DNA from: Paraburkholderia fungorum
GTDB taxonomy: Bacteria; Pseudomonadota; Gammaproteobacteria; Burkholderiales; Burkholderiaceae
Assembly (NCBI RefSeq): GCF_902833645.1
Contig: NZ_CADFGE010000010.1
Location: 124,001-188,000 of the forward strand
Length of the DNA stretch: 64,000 nucleotides
Direction: 5' to 3'
Shown: positions 32,584 to 40,986 of the stretch, in pieces
Numbering within the stretch: the stretch's first letter is position 1
How the letters are laid out: each line of letters begins with the position of its first letter
The notes under the pieces: model-generated
What the model saw: only the letters and a program-made list of their open reading frames with translations
What the model was told of the DNA's origin: nothing
Databases searched by the model: none
Position numbers and translations under genes: made by a program

Positions 32584-33600
32584 TCAGTCCTGGAAGTAGT
32601 TCAGGCCGAGCGCGCTTTTCACCTCGGACACCGTCGCGCCTGCCACCTCTCGCGCACGCATCGTCCCGCGCCGCAAAACGTTCAGCACCTCCGCACGGTC
32701 GGTTGCGAACTCGCGGCGGCGCTCCCGGATCGGTGCGAGCATCGCCTGCAGCCGGTCGTTTAGCAGACGCTTGACCGCACTGTCGCCAAGACCGCCGCGG
32801 CGGTAGTGCGCTTTCAGTTCGTCGACCATCGGTACGTTCGGCTCGAACGCATCGAGGAACGCGAACACAACGTTGCCTTCAACCTGCCCCGGATCGCTGA
32901 CGCGCAGATGGTTAGGGTCGGTGTACATGTCGTTCACGGCCCGGGTGATTTCATCCGGGCTCGCGCCGAGCGCAATGGCGTTACCCAGTGACTTGCTCAT
33001 CTTGGCTCTGCCATCTATGCCGGGCAGCCGCGCCACCTGCGAGAGAACTGCTTCGCACTCCACCAGCACCTGCCGATCGACCGTGTTGTTGAAACGGCGC
33101 ACCAGTTCATTGGTTTGTTCGATCATCGGCAACTGGTCGTCGCCGACGGGCACGCGTGTCGCCTTGAATGCCGTGATGTCGGCGGCCTGGCTGACCGGAT
33201 AGGTCAGAAAGCCCGCGGGAATATCCCGTTCGAAACCGCGAAGCACGATTTCCGCCTTGATGGTCGGGTTGCGTTCGAGGCGCGCGACTGTCACGAGATT
33301 GAGCAGGTATTGAGTCAGTTCCGCGAGCTCCGGCACCTGCGACTGGACGACGATGGTTGATTTGGCAGGGTCAATACCGACAGCGAGATAGTCGAGCGCC
33401 ACCTCGATGACGTTTTCCGTGACCTTCTGGTGCCGGCCGACATTGTCGGTCATGGCCTGCGCATCGGCTAGCAGGAGGAACTGCTGCGCTTCGTGCTGGA
33501 GCTGCACGCGCGAGCGCAGCGAGCCGATGTAGTGGCCAAGGTGCAGCGGACCGGTTGTGCGGTCGCCAGTGAGGATAACGGACTGCTTTGCATGTGACAT
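32584..33600 (-). CDS. trpS: Tryptophanyl-tRNA synthetase, under leader-peptide attenuation
   Basis: Class Ic synthetase of 338 residues charging tRNA-Trp. The HIGH-like motif is PLHLGHYIG (about 20) and KMSKS appears as AKMSKSLGN (about 190); the substrate-pocket region LTYPVSQAADI is normal. The start at 33600 (MSHAKQSVIL) replaces a longer frame. Its length and KMSKS spacing match the compact bacterial TrpRS. On the minus strand a Trp-rich leader peptide and an intrinsic terminator precede the gene, so it is probably induced by uncharged tRNA-Trp. Confidence 0.95.
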   Translation of the reverse strand: MSHAKQSVILTGDRTTGPLHLGHYIGSLRSRVQLQHEAQQFLLLADAQAMTDNVGRHQKVTENVIEVALDYLAVGIDPAKSTIVVQSQVPELAELTQYLLNLVTVARLERNPTIKAEIVLRGFERDIPAGFLTYPVSQAADITAFKATRVPVGDDQLPMIEQTNELVRRFNNTVDRQVLVECEAVLSQVARLPGIDGRAKMSKSLGNAIALGASPDEITRAVNDMYTDPNHLRVSDPGQVEGNVVFAFLDAFEPNVPMVDELKAHYRRGGLGDSAVKRLLNDRLQAMLAPIRERRREFATDRAEVLNVLRRGTMRAREVAGATVSEVKSALGLNYFQD

Positions 33601-33641
33601 GGGGAGCTCAGTGTTTGAGGACACCGCCAGCCATGCGCGCG

Positions 33642-33674
33642 CGAAAACGAAAATGCCGCCAGGACTGGCGGCAT
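33642..33674 (-). terminator. Attenuator terminator upstream of trpS
   Basis: On the minus strand ATGCCGCCAG-TC-CTGGCGGCAT, a perfect 10-bp dyad, is followed by TTTCGTTTTCG. An alternative pairing with the GGCGGC just upstream (33702-33710 region) can form an antiterminator, since its complement GCCGCC is in the left arm of the terminator. Confidence 0.8.
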
Positions 33675-33712
33675 CACGTTGTAGATATACGTACGAAAAC
33701 GGGCCGCCTGGG

Positions 33713-33763
33713 TTAGGCGCGCCACCAGCAATACAGAGTCAGCGAGGTCGGGTTCGTTTCCAT
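33713..33763 (-). CDS. trpL: Trp leader peptide for trpS attenuation
   Basis: A 16-residue reading frame, METNPTSLTLYCWWRA, with tandem TGG codons (W13, W14), ends 39 bases before the terminator hairpin on the same strand. Ribosome stalling at the Trp pair when Trp-tRNA is scarce would free the downstream segment CAGGCGGCCC to pair with the terminator left arm. The peptide resembles enterobacterial and rhizobial TrpL in its WWR core. No Shine-Dalgarno site is visible, and the -10-like box sits seven bases before the ATG, so the transcript could be leaderless. Confidence 0.8.
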   Translation of the reverse strand: METNPTSLTLYCWWRA

Positions 33764-33769
33764 GAAAAC

Positions 33770-33800
33770 AGTATAGCGCAGCAGCATGACGGATCGTCAA
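33770..33800 (-). promoter_or_regulatory. Promoter of the trpL-trpS unit
   Basis: Minus-strand TTGACG (33800-33795) and TATACT (33775-33770) with a 19-base spacer, longer than optimal. If the TATACT is the -10 box, transcription would start at or next to the trpL start codon. Confidence 0.5.
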
Positions 33801-33863
33801 TAGCAGGCCCGCCGATGCGCTCATCATCTGCCATGCCGTTGCACGCGCCCGCCGCGCCGGCTT

Positions 33864-34235
33864 TTAAAATGGCCCGCGGCTAGCCAGTTGGGCGTACTCG
33901 TTCTTTAGCGTCTGGATTCGTTGCCGGTACGCGGCAAGCAGGCAAGTCTGGTTCGCCGCGCATTTCTTTCTCGCTCTCAACCAGGCCTGCTGCTCTTCCC
34001 CCATGTCCCCGCGCGTACCCATGGCGACGAGACCCATCATCATCTGGAAGCGCACGGACATTTCAACGTCCAGTTCGCTGAGTTGCCGGGATGCGCATAT
34101 TGCCTTTTCGTCCGGCAGACGCGCGCGATTGCAGTCGAAGCTCGCCGCGTATCCAGATACTGAGCCGAGCGCAATCGCTGTTATCAAGGCAAGGCGCAGG
34201 CGACGGCCCATGCGGTGATTGCGCGGTTCATTCAT
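33864..34235 (-). CDS. LprI-like (DUF1311) lysozyme-inhibitor family secreted protein
   Basis: Small exported protein of 123 residues. A signal peptide (MGRRLRLALITAIALGSVSGYAA, possibly from the second ATG at 34211) precedes a mature part with SFDCNRARLPDEKAICASRQLSELDVEMSVRFQ and KKCAANQTCLLAAYRQRIQTL, the four-cysteine LprI/DUF1311 pattern that inhibits or interacts with lysozyme in known members. Function here is by family only. No strong ribosome site is seen for either ATG. Upstream of it lie small genes of unknown role on the same strand. Confidence 0.85.
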   Translation of the reverse strand: MNEPRNHRMGRRLRLALITAIALGSVSGYAASFDCNRARLPDEKAICASRQLSELDVEMSVRFQMMMGLVAMGTRGDMGEEQQAWLRARKKCAANQTCLLAAYRQRIQTLKNEYAQLASRGPF

Positions 34236-34331
34236 CGTCGTTCATCAGCAGAGAGTTCCTGGAGAAGCGCCAAGGACGCATACGAGGGTTTCCAATGCAG
34301 CCAAAGGCGGCAGTTTGACGGTGCTGTTGCG

Positions 34332-34670
34332 CTAAGTCGAAGAAAATACGACTGCGGCAGCGCCTTCGATTTCCGCAAAGCTGCGGAAGAATCGGTAGAT
34401 TTTGCCCTCGACTTCGATCAGGTTCGCACCCGCTTGCGTCATATCGAGCATTTCGTTGGCAAGCGATGCGGCAACCGTGCCGCATCGCTTCAGATCTTCT
34501 CGCGTGCCTGCTGCGTCACCCAGATACAGCGTGGCGGTTTCGCTCGTGTGGCGCATCACGACCAGGGCGGCGCCCGCGTCGAGCGACAACTCGAGATATG
34601 CGGCCAACGTCCGCAACGCCTCGGACAGGGGTGCCTGCTGGTTAGTATTCGCGCCCGATGCGTTCGTCAT
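34332..34670 (-). CDS. Hypothetical protein
   Basis: 112 residues, start MTNASGANTNQQAP with GGAGAAAGAC before it. Soluble in composition, acidic, with an N-terminal low-complexity stretch and the body ALRTLAAYLELSLDAGAALVVMRHTSETATLYLGDAAGTREDLKRCGTVAASL. No domain recognised. Between the LprI-like gene and another hypothetical gene, on the same strand. Confidence 0.75.
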   Translation of the reverse strand: MTNASGANTNQQAPLSEALRTLAAYLELSLDAGAALVVMRHTSETATLYLGDAAGTREDLKRCGTVAASLANEMLDMTQAGANLIEVEGKIYRFFRSFAEIEGAAAVVFSST

Positions 34671-34811
34671 GTCTTTCTCCAACGCGTTGAACAACTGCTG
34701 ATGTTATGCGCAGGCTCATTTGCCGGCTTGCCGCATAGGTCGGCGCACGGCGCGCAGGGCTGAATCCAAAGGTCCATTCGTCACTTGCCGGCCATGTCGA
34801 GCGGCATGCGG

Positions 34812-35084
34812 TCAGTCCCCAAACGGGTTGCCGGTGTCTTTCACTTCGGTAGCAAGATTGTATTCCGCACGCGTAGCCTTCAGCACGCCCTCGATGTCGC
34901 GCTCGAAGCCGGCCGCGTTGCCGAAGTGGGTCATCGTCCAGTTGCAGCCCGTCTTGTCGGCCTCTTGCAACTGCGGCCGCGGCACACGAATCTTGACACC
35001 ATCCTCGACGATTTCCTGCAGTCGATGGATTCGCCGGTTGACCTCCTGCTGAAGCTGCGAGGCATTGAGCGTCTTGCGTATCAT
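34812..35084 (-). CDS. Hypothetical protein, paralogue of the gene at 54308-54550
   Basis: 90-residue soluble protein, start MIRKTLNASQLQQEVNRRIHRL, with AAGGAGACCTGG as ribosome site. Shares with the 54308-54550 product an N-terminal helix (SAxQLxxEVxxRI), a central RxPxPxLQxxDxxGxNW block and a C-terminal helix ending in VLKATRAEYNL, so it is a family member; function unknown. The conserved Trp/Asn block GCNWTM suggests a small folded domain. Its neighbours are unrelated. Confidence 0.85.
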   Translation of the reverse strand: MIRKTLNASQLQQEVNRRIHRLQEIVEDGVKIRVPRPQLQEADKTGCNWTMTHFGNAAGFERDIEGVLKATRAEYNLATEVKDTGNPFGD

Positions 35085-35238
35085 CCAGGTCTCCTTCCGG
35101 TTGCTCGGGCAAGTCTAACGCAAGTGAGGCGTTTCGCTGAACCGCCACGGTGTTGTCCCGCGCCCGTTGCGCGGGTTGCGTGAAACTTTAGCCCGTATCG
35201 AGCTGCCAAAGAAGAAGTGGTCACTCGGAAATCTGGGT

Positions 35239-35628
35239 ATGGCAAGCGTGCTGCTGGTAGATGACGACGTGGAAGCCCTTGCGGCATGGGAGGCGTGCTG
35301 CATCGCGGACGGGTTCGAAGTCAGAAGTGCGAGCGACGGCCAATCGGCATTGGCAATGTTCATCGACTCCCCTGTCGATATCGTGGTTGCGGACTGGCGC
35401 ATGCCGGTGATGTCGGGGAGCGAACTGTGCCACCGGCTGCGCACTCTTCCCGGCCTGGCCGATGTTGCTTTCATACTGATTTCCGGAGAACCCAGCCCGC
35501 CCGCCTTCGTTAGTTACGATGGGTTTCTTCGCAAGCCTGTAGACGGGGTAATCTTACTGGCTACTATGCGGCGGCTGCTGGCGGATAACGTCAAGCATCG
35601 GCAATCCCAGCGCGGCGGGGCCACGTAG
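35239..35628 (+). CDS. Single-domain response regulator (REC)
   Basis: 129-residue stand-alone receiver domain. The acidic pocket VLLVDDDVEA (about 5-14), phospho-acceptor Asp in VVADWRMP (about 53), the Thr/Ser position in ILISGEPS and the Lys in LRKPVDG (about 103) are all present. No output domain. A histidine kinase partner is not in the window; such proteins relay phosphate or act by protein contact. The start at 35239 (MASVLLVDDD) removes a 24-residue non-homologous leader; no strong ribosome site. Confidence 0.88.
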   Translation: MASVLLVDDDVEALAAWEACCIADGFEVRSASDGQSALAMFIDSPVDIVVADWRMPVMSGSELCHRLRTLPGLADVAFILISGEPSPPAFVSYDGFLRKPVDGVILLATMRRLLADNVKHRQSQRGGAT

Positions 35629-35764
35629 TCAAGAGGTTGCGAAGGCCGCCGATATGCTCGCCTGCAAGAGCCGGAAGTCGCGGATATGCCGCGCCAGACA
35701 ATACCCGCGCGGTGCGCTGCCTGCGTACCCTCACTGTAGTCGACGGTGATCGAGGTCGCGCTGC

Positions 35765-36106
35765 CTATCGCGGACATTGACCGAGCACGACCCATTCGTC
35801 CCCGTCGAGGTCGACCGGCACGGCCTCCAGGGCGGCGCCTTCACAGGGTCCTTCAATGCATCGGCCATCGTCGAACCTGAAGAGCGCGCTATGGTGCGCA
35901 CACATCAGCACCTGTGCCTTGTAACAGGACACGATGCCAGGCTCGAAATCGAGGGGAACCGAAAAGTGCGGACAACGATTCACGTAAGCCCACACCTGCT
36001 GCCCACGCCGTACGACCACCACGGAATGCGCTGTACGGTCGACGTCGACGACGTGCGCGCCGCCATCGGGGACGTCGACGAACCGGCACAATCGACTCGC
36101 ACTCAT
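35765..36106 (-). CDS. Rieske [2Fe-2S] ferredoxin-like protein
   Basis: 113-residue electron carrier with the two ligand pairs C-x-H in NRCPHFSVPLD and C-x-x-H in LMCAHHSALFR, the hallmark of Rieske ferredoxins of ring-hydroxylating systems and nitrite reductase small subunits. No oxygenase subunit is next to it. It is the last gene of the hydroquinone-cleavage operon, starting 2 bases after the YciI-like gene stop. It may reactivate the extradiol-type iron of the hydroquinone dioxygenase, as ferredoxins do for catechol 2,3-dioxygenases (inference). Start MSASRLCRFVDV is chosen over a longer frame. Confidence 0.9.
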   Translation of the reverse strand: MSASRLCRFVDVPDGGAHVVDVDRTAHSVVVVRRGQQVWAYVNRCPHFSVPLDFEPGIVSCYKAQVLMCAHHSALFRFDDGRCIEGPCEGAALEAVPVDLDGDEWVVLGQCPR

Positions 36107-36108
36107 GC

Positions 36109-36420
36109 TTACACCCGCCGCTCGGGATTGCCGAGGCTCCAGTCCCACGGCCGAACTTCCACACGCGCGAATAGACCCTCCTTCATATAGGGGTCGTTTC
36201 CGACAAACTTCATGACGGCATCGATATCGTCTGCCTCGATCACCAGCAACGTGCCGTTCATCGCATCGCAATGCGGCGCTAACGTGGGGCCGCCGAGACG
36301 TACAAACACGCCGTGCTGCGCCGCGCTTCGCAAATAGGTTCGATGGTTCGGGCGAACCCGTTCACGGACTTCTCGCATGTCCGGTTTGTCGGTTGCGAAT
36401 ACGGCGAAAAAACGGGCCAT
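36109..36420 (-). CDS. YciI-like (YCII domain) protein
   Basis: 103-residue protein of the ferredoxin-fold YCII family, MARFFAVFATDKPDMREVRERVRPNH at the start, GPTLAPHCDAMNGTLLVIEADDIDAVMKFVGNDPYMKEGLF as the core, with the His/Asp pair (H in RPNH, D in the DD segment) typical of the family. YCII proteins act in dehalogenation and muconolactone-type isomerisation in catabolic operons. Here it lies between the intradiol dioxygenase and the Rieske gene and probably helps process the ring-cleavage product or its tautomer (inference). Confidence 0.88.
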   Translation of the reverse strand: MARFFAVFATDKPDMREVRERVRPNHRTYLRSAAQHGVFVRLGGPTLAPHCDAMNGTLLVIEADDIDAVMKFVGNDPYMKEGLFARVEVRPWDWSLGNPERRV

Positions 36421-36425
36421 GTTGT

Positions 36426-37298
36426 TCAGCTCCGGTCGAGGACAAAGTCGTAGCACGCTTCGCGGTACGGGCCGGCCAGGTTGAACTGCCGCGCCAGCTC
36501 ATCGTTCGCGGGACGTTCCCGGTATGCGACCATCAGCGAAGGTTTGACACCGAAAACAGCGTCCGACTTCAAGAATGGGTCGGCCTCGTCAAACAGGTGA
36601 GTCACAAGCTTGCGATGCCCCGGCGCGTCAATCATGAAATGCAGATGCGCGGGTCGCCATGGGTGTCTGCCGGTTGCGCCGAGCATTTTGCCAACCGGAC
36701 CATCGGTCGGAATGGGATAGCTGACGGGCAGGATCGTAACAATTGCGTAGCGTCCTTCGGCGTCGGTTCGATAGCGGCCTCGAAGATTGCCGTGGGGCTG
36801 CGCGGTGTCCTGACCGGAATACATGCCGTTCTCCGCCGTCTGCCAGACGTCGAGAACCGCATCCGCTACCGGCTCCCCTTGCGTATCCAGTACGCGCCCT
36901 CGCACGACGACCGGTGTGCCGGGCGTGAGTGCCATGTTCTCGCCATACGTGCGCTCAGGCATTCCCTTGATGTAGAACGGACCAAACACGGTCGTGTCTG
37001 TCGCCCCTGTCGCATAACGGTGATTGATGGCGTCGACCAGCATCGAAACGCCGAGCGTGTCCGACAGAAGGATAAACTCCTGGCGAACCAGGTCATCACA
37101 CATCTTGCCGGTCTCGGTGAGAAAGCGAATCGCGCCCATCCACTCCGCTTCAGTCGGTTCCACCTCGCGCACGAACGCATGAAGGTGCCGGACCAGACTC
37201 TGCATCAAGGTGCGCAAGCGTTCGTCCGGCGTGTCCTCGAAGCTGGAAATGACCTGTTCGGTCAATACGCTGTCGCTCTGTTGAGATTCAATTGTCAT
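36426..37298 (-). CDS. Intradiol ring-cleavage dioxygenase (hydroxyquinol 1,2-dioxygenase-like)
   Basis: 290-residue non-haem Fe(III) dioxygenase. The ligand residues are visible: Tyr in GMYSGQD, Tyr in PVSYPIPTDGPVG, and the two His in RPAHLHFMID. An N-terminal helical dimer domain (about 1-115) precedes the catalytic beta sandwich. Best fit is hydroxyquinol 1,2-dioxygenase giving maleylacetate, which the next enzyme gene (maleylacetate reductase) uses. The start at 37298 has TGGAGACAGAC upstream; the open frame extends to 37328. It lies 60 bases after maleylacetate reductase and 5 bases before the YciI-like gene. Confidence 0.9.
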   Translation of the reverse strand: MTIESQQSDSVLTEQVISSFEDTPDERLRTLMQSLVRHLHAFVREVEPTEAEWMGAIRFLTETGKMCDDLVRQEFILLSDTLGVSMLVDAINHRYATGATDTTVFGPFYIKGMPERTYGENMALTPGTPVVVRGRVLDTQGEPVADAVLDVWQTAENGMYSGQDTAQPHGNLRGRYRTDAEGRYAIVTILPVSYPIPTDGPVGKMLGATGRHPWRPAHLHFMIDAPGHRKLVTHLFDEADPFLKSDAVFGVKPSLMVAYRERPANDELARQFNLAGPYREACYDFVLDRS

Positions 37299-37358
37299 GT
37301 CTGTCTCCACCATGTCTCCCTTCATCATGTCTTCCTCCCTCTGCCCCGCTCTTTAAAC

Positions 37359-38426
37359 TCAACGTGGCGACCGCCCCTCCCAGGCATCCTGCAACAGTTG
37401 ACGAATTGCTTCGCGCTCAACAGGACGGGGATTGGTATAGGGGTTCTTGCACGCCAGCTCAGCAGCCTCGTCGAGACCGCTTGCCGGCAAGCCGAGATCT
37501 GCCAGCGCCACCGCCATTCCCAGTTTCCGATTCAACTCGAATAGCAGCCGGCCCGCCTCGGCGGCTTCGGCGCCGCCAAGCGCTCTCGCTACTTTCCGCA
37601 AGGCCTCGGGCGCCGCACGGTGGTTGTAGTGCGCCGTGTGAGGAAGCATAGCCGCATGCGTTTGCGCGTGCGGCAAATTGAATGTGCCGCCCAACGTATG
37701 GCAAAGCTTGTGATGCAGTGCCATCCCGACGGCACCAAGACATGTCCCGGCAAGCCACGCCCCATACAATGCGCGGCTCCGCATCCCCGCGTCGCCCGGC
37801 GTACGCACGATTACCGGCAACGCCTCGCCGAGAGCGCGTATCGACTCTTCCGCCATCAGGCTGGTTATCGGATTCGCATCCTCTGCATACAGCGCCTCGA
37901 CGGCGTGCGCCATCGCGTTGATTCCGGATGCCGCGGAAATCTCCGCCGGCAATGAAAGCGTCAAGTTCGCGTCGTACAACACGGTACGAGGCAATACGCG
38001 GGCATCGCGTCCGGTCCGCTTCAGGCGTCCCTCTGTCAGGCCAAAGATAGGCGTCATCTCCGAGCCCGCATAGGTCGTCGGCACGGCGATAATTGGCAGT
38101 GACGACTCAAGCGCTATCGCCTTCCCTAGCCCGATCGTGGAGCCTCCTCCGATCGCGACGCAACAGTCCGCCTCGAGCGCCGTCGCCATCTCACACGCCG
38201 CTCGTGCTACCTCGACGGGCACATGCATGACCGCTTGAGCACACACGCCGGCGGCACGCTCCCCCAGGATGCCTTTCACCCGGTCAGCGAGGTTACGCTG
38301 CTCAGGTGTCGACAAGATCAGCGCGCGCCGCACGCCGAGCCTCGCCAGCTCTTCGGGTAGCTGCGCGAGCGCACCGCACTCGAAAACCACGCGAGAGGGC
38401 GTGCCCTGGTAGACAAAGCGTTCCAT
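37359..38426 (-). CDS. hapF: Maleylacetate reductase
   Basis: Iron-containing alcohol-dehydrogenase fold enzyme of 355 residues reducing maleylacetate to 3-oxoadipate with NAD(P)H. The dinucleotide region IGGGSTIGLGKAIAL, the AVPTTYAGSEMTPIFGLTEG segment and the metal-site GMALHHKLCHTLGGTFNLPHAQTHA region (His ligands) are all maleylacetate reductase hallmarks. The start MERFVYQGTPSRV is family-typical; the longer frame to 38555 runs into the ALDH gene and is rejected. It joins the hydroquinone and hydroxyquinol routes to the 3-oxoadipate pathway. Confidence 0.93.
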   Translation of the reverse strand: MERFVYQGTPSRVVFECGALAQLPEELARLGVRRALILSTPEQRNLADRVKGILGERAAGVCAQAVMHVPVEVARAACEMATALEADCCVAIGGGSTIGLGKAIALESSLPIIAVPTTYAGSEMTPIFGLTEGRLKRTGRDARVLPRTVLYDANLTLSLPAEISAASGINAMAHAVEALYAEDANPITSLMAEESIRALGEALPVIVRTPGDAGMRSRALYGAWLAGTCLGAVGMALHHKLCHTLGGTFNLPHAQTHAAMLPHTAHYNHRAAPEALRKVARALGGAEAAEAGRLLFELNRKLGMAVALADLGLPASGLDEAAELACKNPYTNPRPVEREAIRQLLQDAWEGRSPR

Positions 38427-38433
38427 GCAAACC

Positions 38434-39900
38434 TCAGCGCCTGAAATGCGGCGGCACGTTGCCGTCGACGTTGACCCATACCGAGCGTGCCTCGGTGTAG
38501 TCGTGCATCGCCTCGAAACCCATTTCCCGACCGTATCCGGACTGCCCAACGCCACCGAACGGGCTGCCTGGATTGACCCGCTTGTAGCAGTTTATCCAGC
38601 ACATGCCTGCCCGGATTTGCGAGGCAGTCTTGTGCGCACGCGACAGATCGCGAGTCCATAGCCCACTCCCGAGTCCATACTCGGTACCGTTCGCGATGGA
38701 GAGAGCCTCTTCGTCGCTACTGAATCGCAGTACGGTAACGAACGGACCGAATACCTCTTCCTGCGCGATGCGGTCGTTGGCCGTCTTCGCCTCGATGACC
38801 GTTGGCCGCACGTAGTAACCGTTCGCGAGCGCGGCGTCCTGCGGTGCGCTCGCACCCGTCAGTACGCGCCCGCCCTGCTCGCGTGCAATGTCAGCGAAGG
38901 CAAGCACGCGCTCGAGGTGTTGCAGCGAGGTGAGCGGCCCCATTTCCGTATCCGGGTCGAGCGGGTTGCCAATCCGGATGGATGCAGCCAGCGCGACGAA
39001 GCGTTCGAGAAACGCATCCGCAATGCGTTCGTGCAGAATCAGCCGCGAACCGGCAATGCAGGCTTGCCCCTGGTTATGAAAGATCGCCCACGCAGCGCCG
39101 TTGATTGCGGCATCCAGGTCGGCATCGTCGAAGACGATGTTGGCGCCCTTGCCGCCCAACTCCAGCTGAATACGTTTCAGGTTGCGCTGCGAGGCTTCGA
39201 CAATGCGCCGCCCCGTCGCAGTGGAACCCGTGAAAGCAATCTTGCCAACGCCCGGGTGCTCCGCAAGCCGCTGACCGGCCGTATGGCCATACCCGGGAAC
39301 GATGTTCACCACGCCCGCGGGAAACCCGACCTCCGCCATGAGCTCGACGATGCGCAAAGTCGAGAGCGGCGTGATTTCCGACGGCTTAAGCACCACGGTG
39401 TTCCCCGCTGCGAGGGCGGGCCCCATTTTCCAGCTCGTGAACATGAGCGGAAAATTCCACGGCACAATCTGTCCAACGACGCCGATCGGCGCGCGCTGCA
39501 CATAGTTCAGAAAGCCGGTCTCGACAGGAATAACAGAACCTTGCAGCTTGTCGGCCATGCCGCCGAAATAGCGAAAGCAGGCCGCCGTGCGTGGCACGTC
39601 AAGCCCCCGCGAGTCGCGAATCGGATGACCTGTGTCCAGCGATTCCAGTTGCGCAAGCTCCTCCGCGTTCGACTCGATAGCATCGGCGAGGCGCAACAGC
39701 AAGCGTCCGCGTTCCGCTGCCGCCATGGCGGACCATTTCGGGAATGCACGGGTGGCGGCCTCGACGGCGAGGTCGACGTCTGCCGCGTTTGCCGCTGCAA
39801 TCTTCGTGATGAGCGAGCCATCGTGAGGATTGAGTACGTCGATAGTGCCGCCGTCGACGGCATCGACAAAGCGGCCGTCGATGAAGAGTTGGGTTTGCAT
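38434..39900 (-). CDS. hapE: Aldehyde dehydrogenase, probable 4-hydroxymuconic semialdehyde dehydrogenase
   Basis: NAD(P)-dependent ALDH of 488 residues. The IVPWNFPLMFTSWKMGPALAAGNTVVLKPSE block, the GFTGST-like AFTGSTATGRR, the catalytic Glu in LELGGKGANIV, and the nucleophile Cys in NQGQACIAGSR (about 295) are intact. In hydroquinone catabolism it oxidises 4-hydroxymuconic semialdehyde to maleylacetate, and it sits between the dioxygenase and maleylacetate reductase genes as in Pseudomonas hap and pnp clusters. The assignment to that substrate rests on context. Confidence 0.9.
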   Translation of the reverse strand: MQTQLFIDGRFVDAVDGGTIDVLNPHDGSLITKIAAANAADVDLAVEAATRAFPKWSAMAAAERGRLLLRLADAIESNAEELAQLESLDTGHPIRDSRGLDVPRTAACFRYFGGMADKLQGSVIPVETGFLNYVQRAPIGVVGQIVPWNFPLMFTSWKMGPALAAGNTVVLKPSEITPLSTLRIVELMAEVGFPAGVVNIVPGYGHTAGQRLAEHPGVGKIAFTGSTATGRRIVEASQRNLKRIQLELGGKGANIVFDDADLDAAINGAAWAIFHNQGQACIAGSRLILHERIADAFLERFVALAASIRIGNPLDPDTEMGPLTSLQHLERVLAFADIAREQGGRVLTGASAPQDAALANGYYVRPTVIEAKTANDRIAQEEVFGPFVTVLRFSSDEEALSIANGTEYGLGSGLWTRDLSRAHKTASQIRAGMCWINCYKRVNPGSPFGGVGQSGYGREMGFEAMHDYTEARSVWVNVDGNVPPHFRR

Positions 39901-39932
39901 GAATCGTCCTCGGGTTGTTGCTGGCTCACTAC

Positions 39933-40952
39933 TCAGAATTCAATCGGGTACGGCGCGAACTCGCCGCTCTCGTATCGCTGCGGAAGATCCGGGGTCGCGT
40001 TCTCCCAGACGAGCAGCATCGAGCGTTTTGTCGAATACCCCTGATGGCGAATGTCGGCGGGCATCGCGCAGATGTCACCGGCACGCATCGTGATGCGTGC
40101 GCGCGGCGCGCCGGTATTCTTGTCGCCCACGTCCCAGACGATCTCGTCGGACAGTTGCAGGAACCATTCGACCCGGTCGTTCCCATGGAACACCGGCAGA
40201 ATGAATTCCTCGGTCGTTGGACAGAACAGGCTGCGACCGCACACGGACGTGACGGACGGATTCCAGGTCACGTCGGAGCGCGACAGATACTTGAAGAGAT
40301 TGAACGCGTGCAGCTCGCCCTCGAAGCCCGGCTCGGCGTGAACTTCGGGCTCGTCCTGTACGACATCGAGGAAGGCCCGATTGACCGGCAAGTCATCGCG
40401 CAAAGGCGAATCGCCTGCAAGGCCCGGCATTCTGCGAGTGGCGATGCGAGTCCGTTCGATTGCCGCGCCGTTGTCGCCATGTTTGCGGCCGAACGCCGTT
40501 CCGGTTTCCTCGGGCGCCGCGAACGGGTCGAAACCCTCGTTGGTCCAGTCGTGCAGCATGGCTTTGAACGTGGCCATGATGGTCGGCGTTTCGAAGGTCT
40601 CGATGTAGTCGACCCCGGCGTCTTTCATGATCCCGTTGAACGTGCCGGCATAGACATCGACCTTGCCGTAGTGATTGCGCGTGCCGAACACGTGGTCGAA
40701 ATTCACCCAGCCATAGAAAAATCCCCACGCGACATCACGCATCATCGCGCGCAGGAATGCATCGGCGGGAACGGCGTGCGTGCGCGTCTGGCCTTTCGCC
40801 GGCCAGTTGATTTTCACAAAATACTCATCGCGTTGAAATTCGAACGCGCCGAGCGTGAAGCGCCGGTAACCGGTGACCTTATCGGGCTCGGTCGAGCGCA
40901 CCGTGTCCGCGGCAAAACCGAGGGCGTGGTCGTTGGTTTCGAGGGTGGCCAT
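39933..40952 (-). CDS. hapD: Hydroquinone 1,2-dioxygenase large subunit
   Basis: 339-residue subunit, the same length as the large subunit of the Fe(II) hydroquinone dioxygenase of 4-hydroxyacetophenone and 4-nitrophenol degraders. Recognised blocks are VTGYRRFTLGAFEFQRDEYFVKINWP, AWGFFYGWVNFDHVFGTRNHYGKVDVYAG, EFILPVFHGNDRVEWFLQLSDEIVWDVGDK and a cupin-like HQGYSTKRSMLLVWEN. The His/Glu of the latter half are the probable iron ligands. AGGAGACACGCT precedes the start. It acts with the small subunit encoded upstream; ring opening gives 4-hydroxymuconic semialdehyde. Confidence 0.85.
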   Translation of the reverse strand: MATLETNDHALGFAADTVRSTEPDKVTGYRRFTLGAFEFQRDEYFVKINWPAKGQTRTHAVPADAFLRAMMRDVAWGFFYGWVNFDHVFGTRNHYGKVDVYAGTFNGIMKDAGVDYIETFETPTIMATFKAMLHDWTNEGFDPFAAPEETGTAFGRKHGDNGAAIERTRIATRRMPGLAGDSPLRDDLPVNRAFLDVVQDEPEVHAEPGFEGELHAFNLFKYLSRSDVTWNPSVTSVCGRSLFCPTTEEFILPVFHGNDRVEWFLQLSDEIVWDVGDKNTGAPRARITMRAGDICAMPADIRHQGYSTKRSMLLVWENATPDLPQRYESGEFAPYPIEF

Positions 40953-40986
40953 AGCGTGTCTCCTAAGAATGTTCGATGCGTGGATG

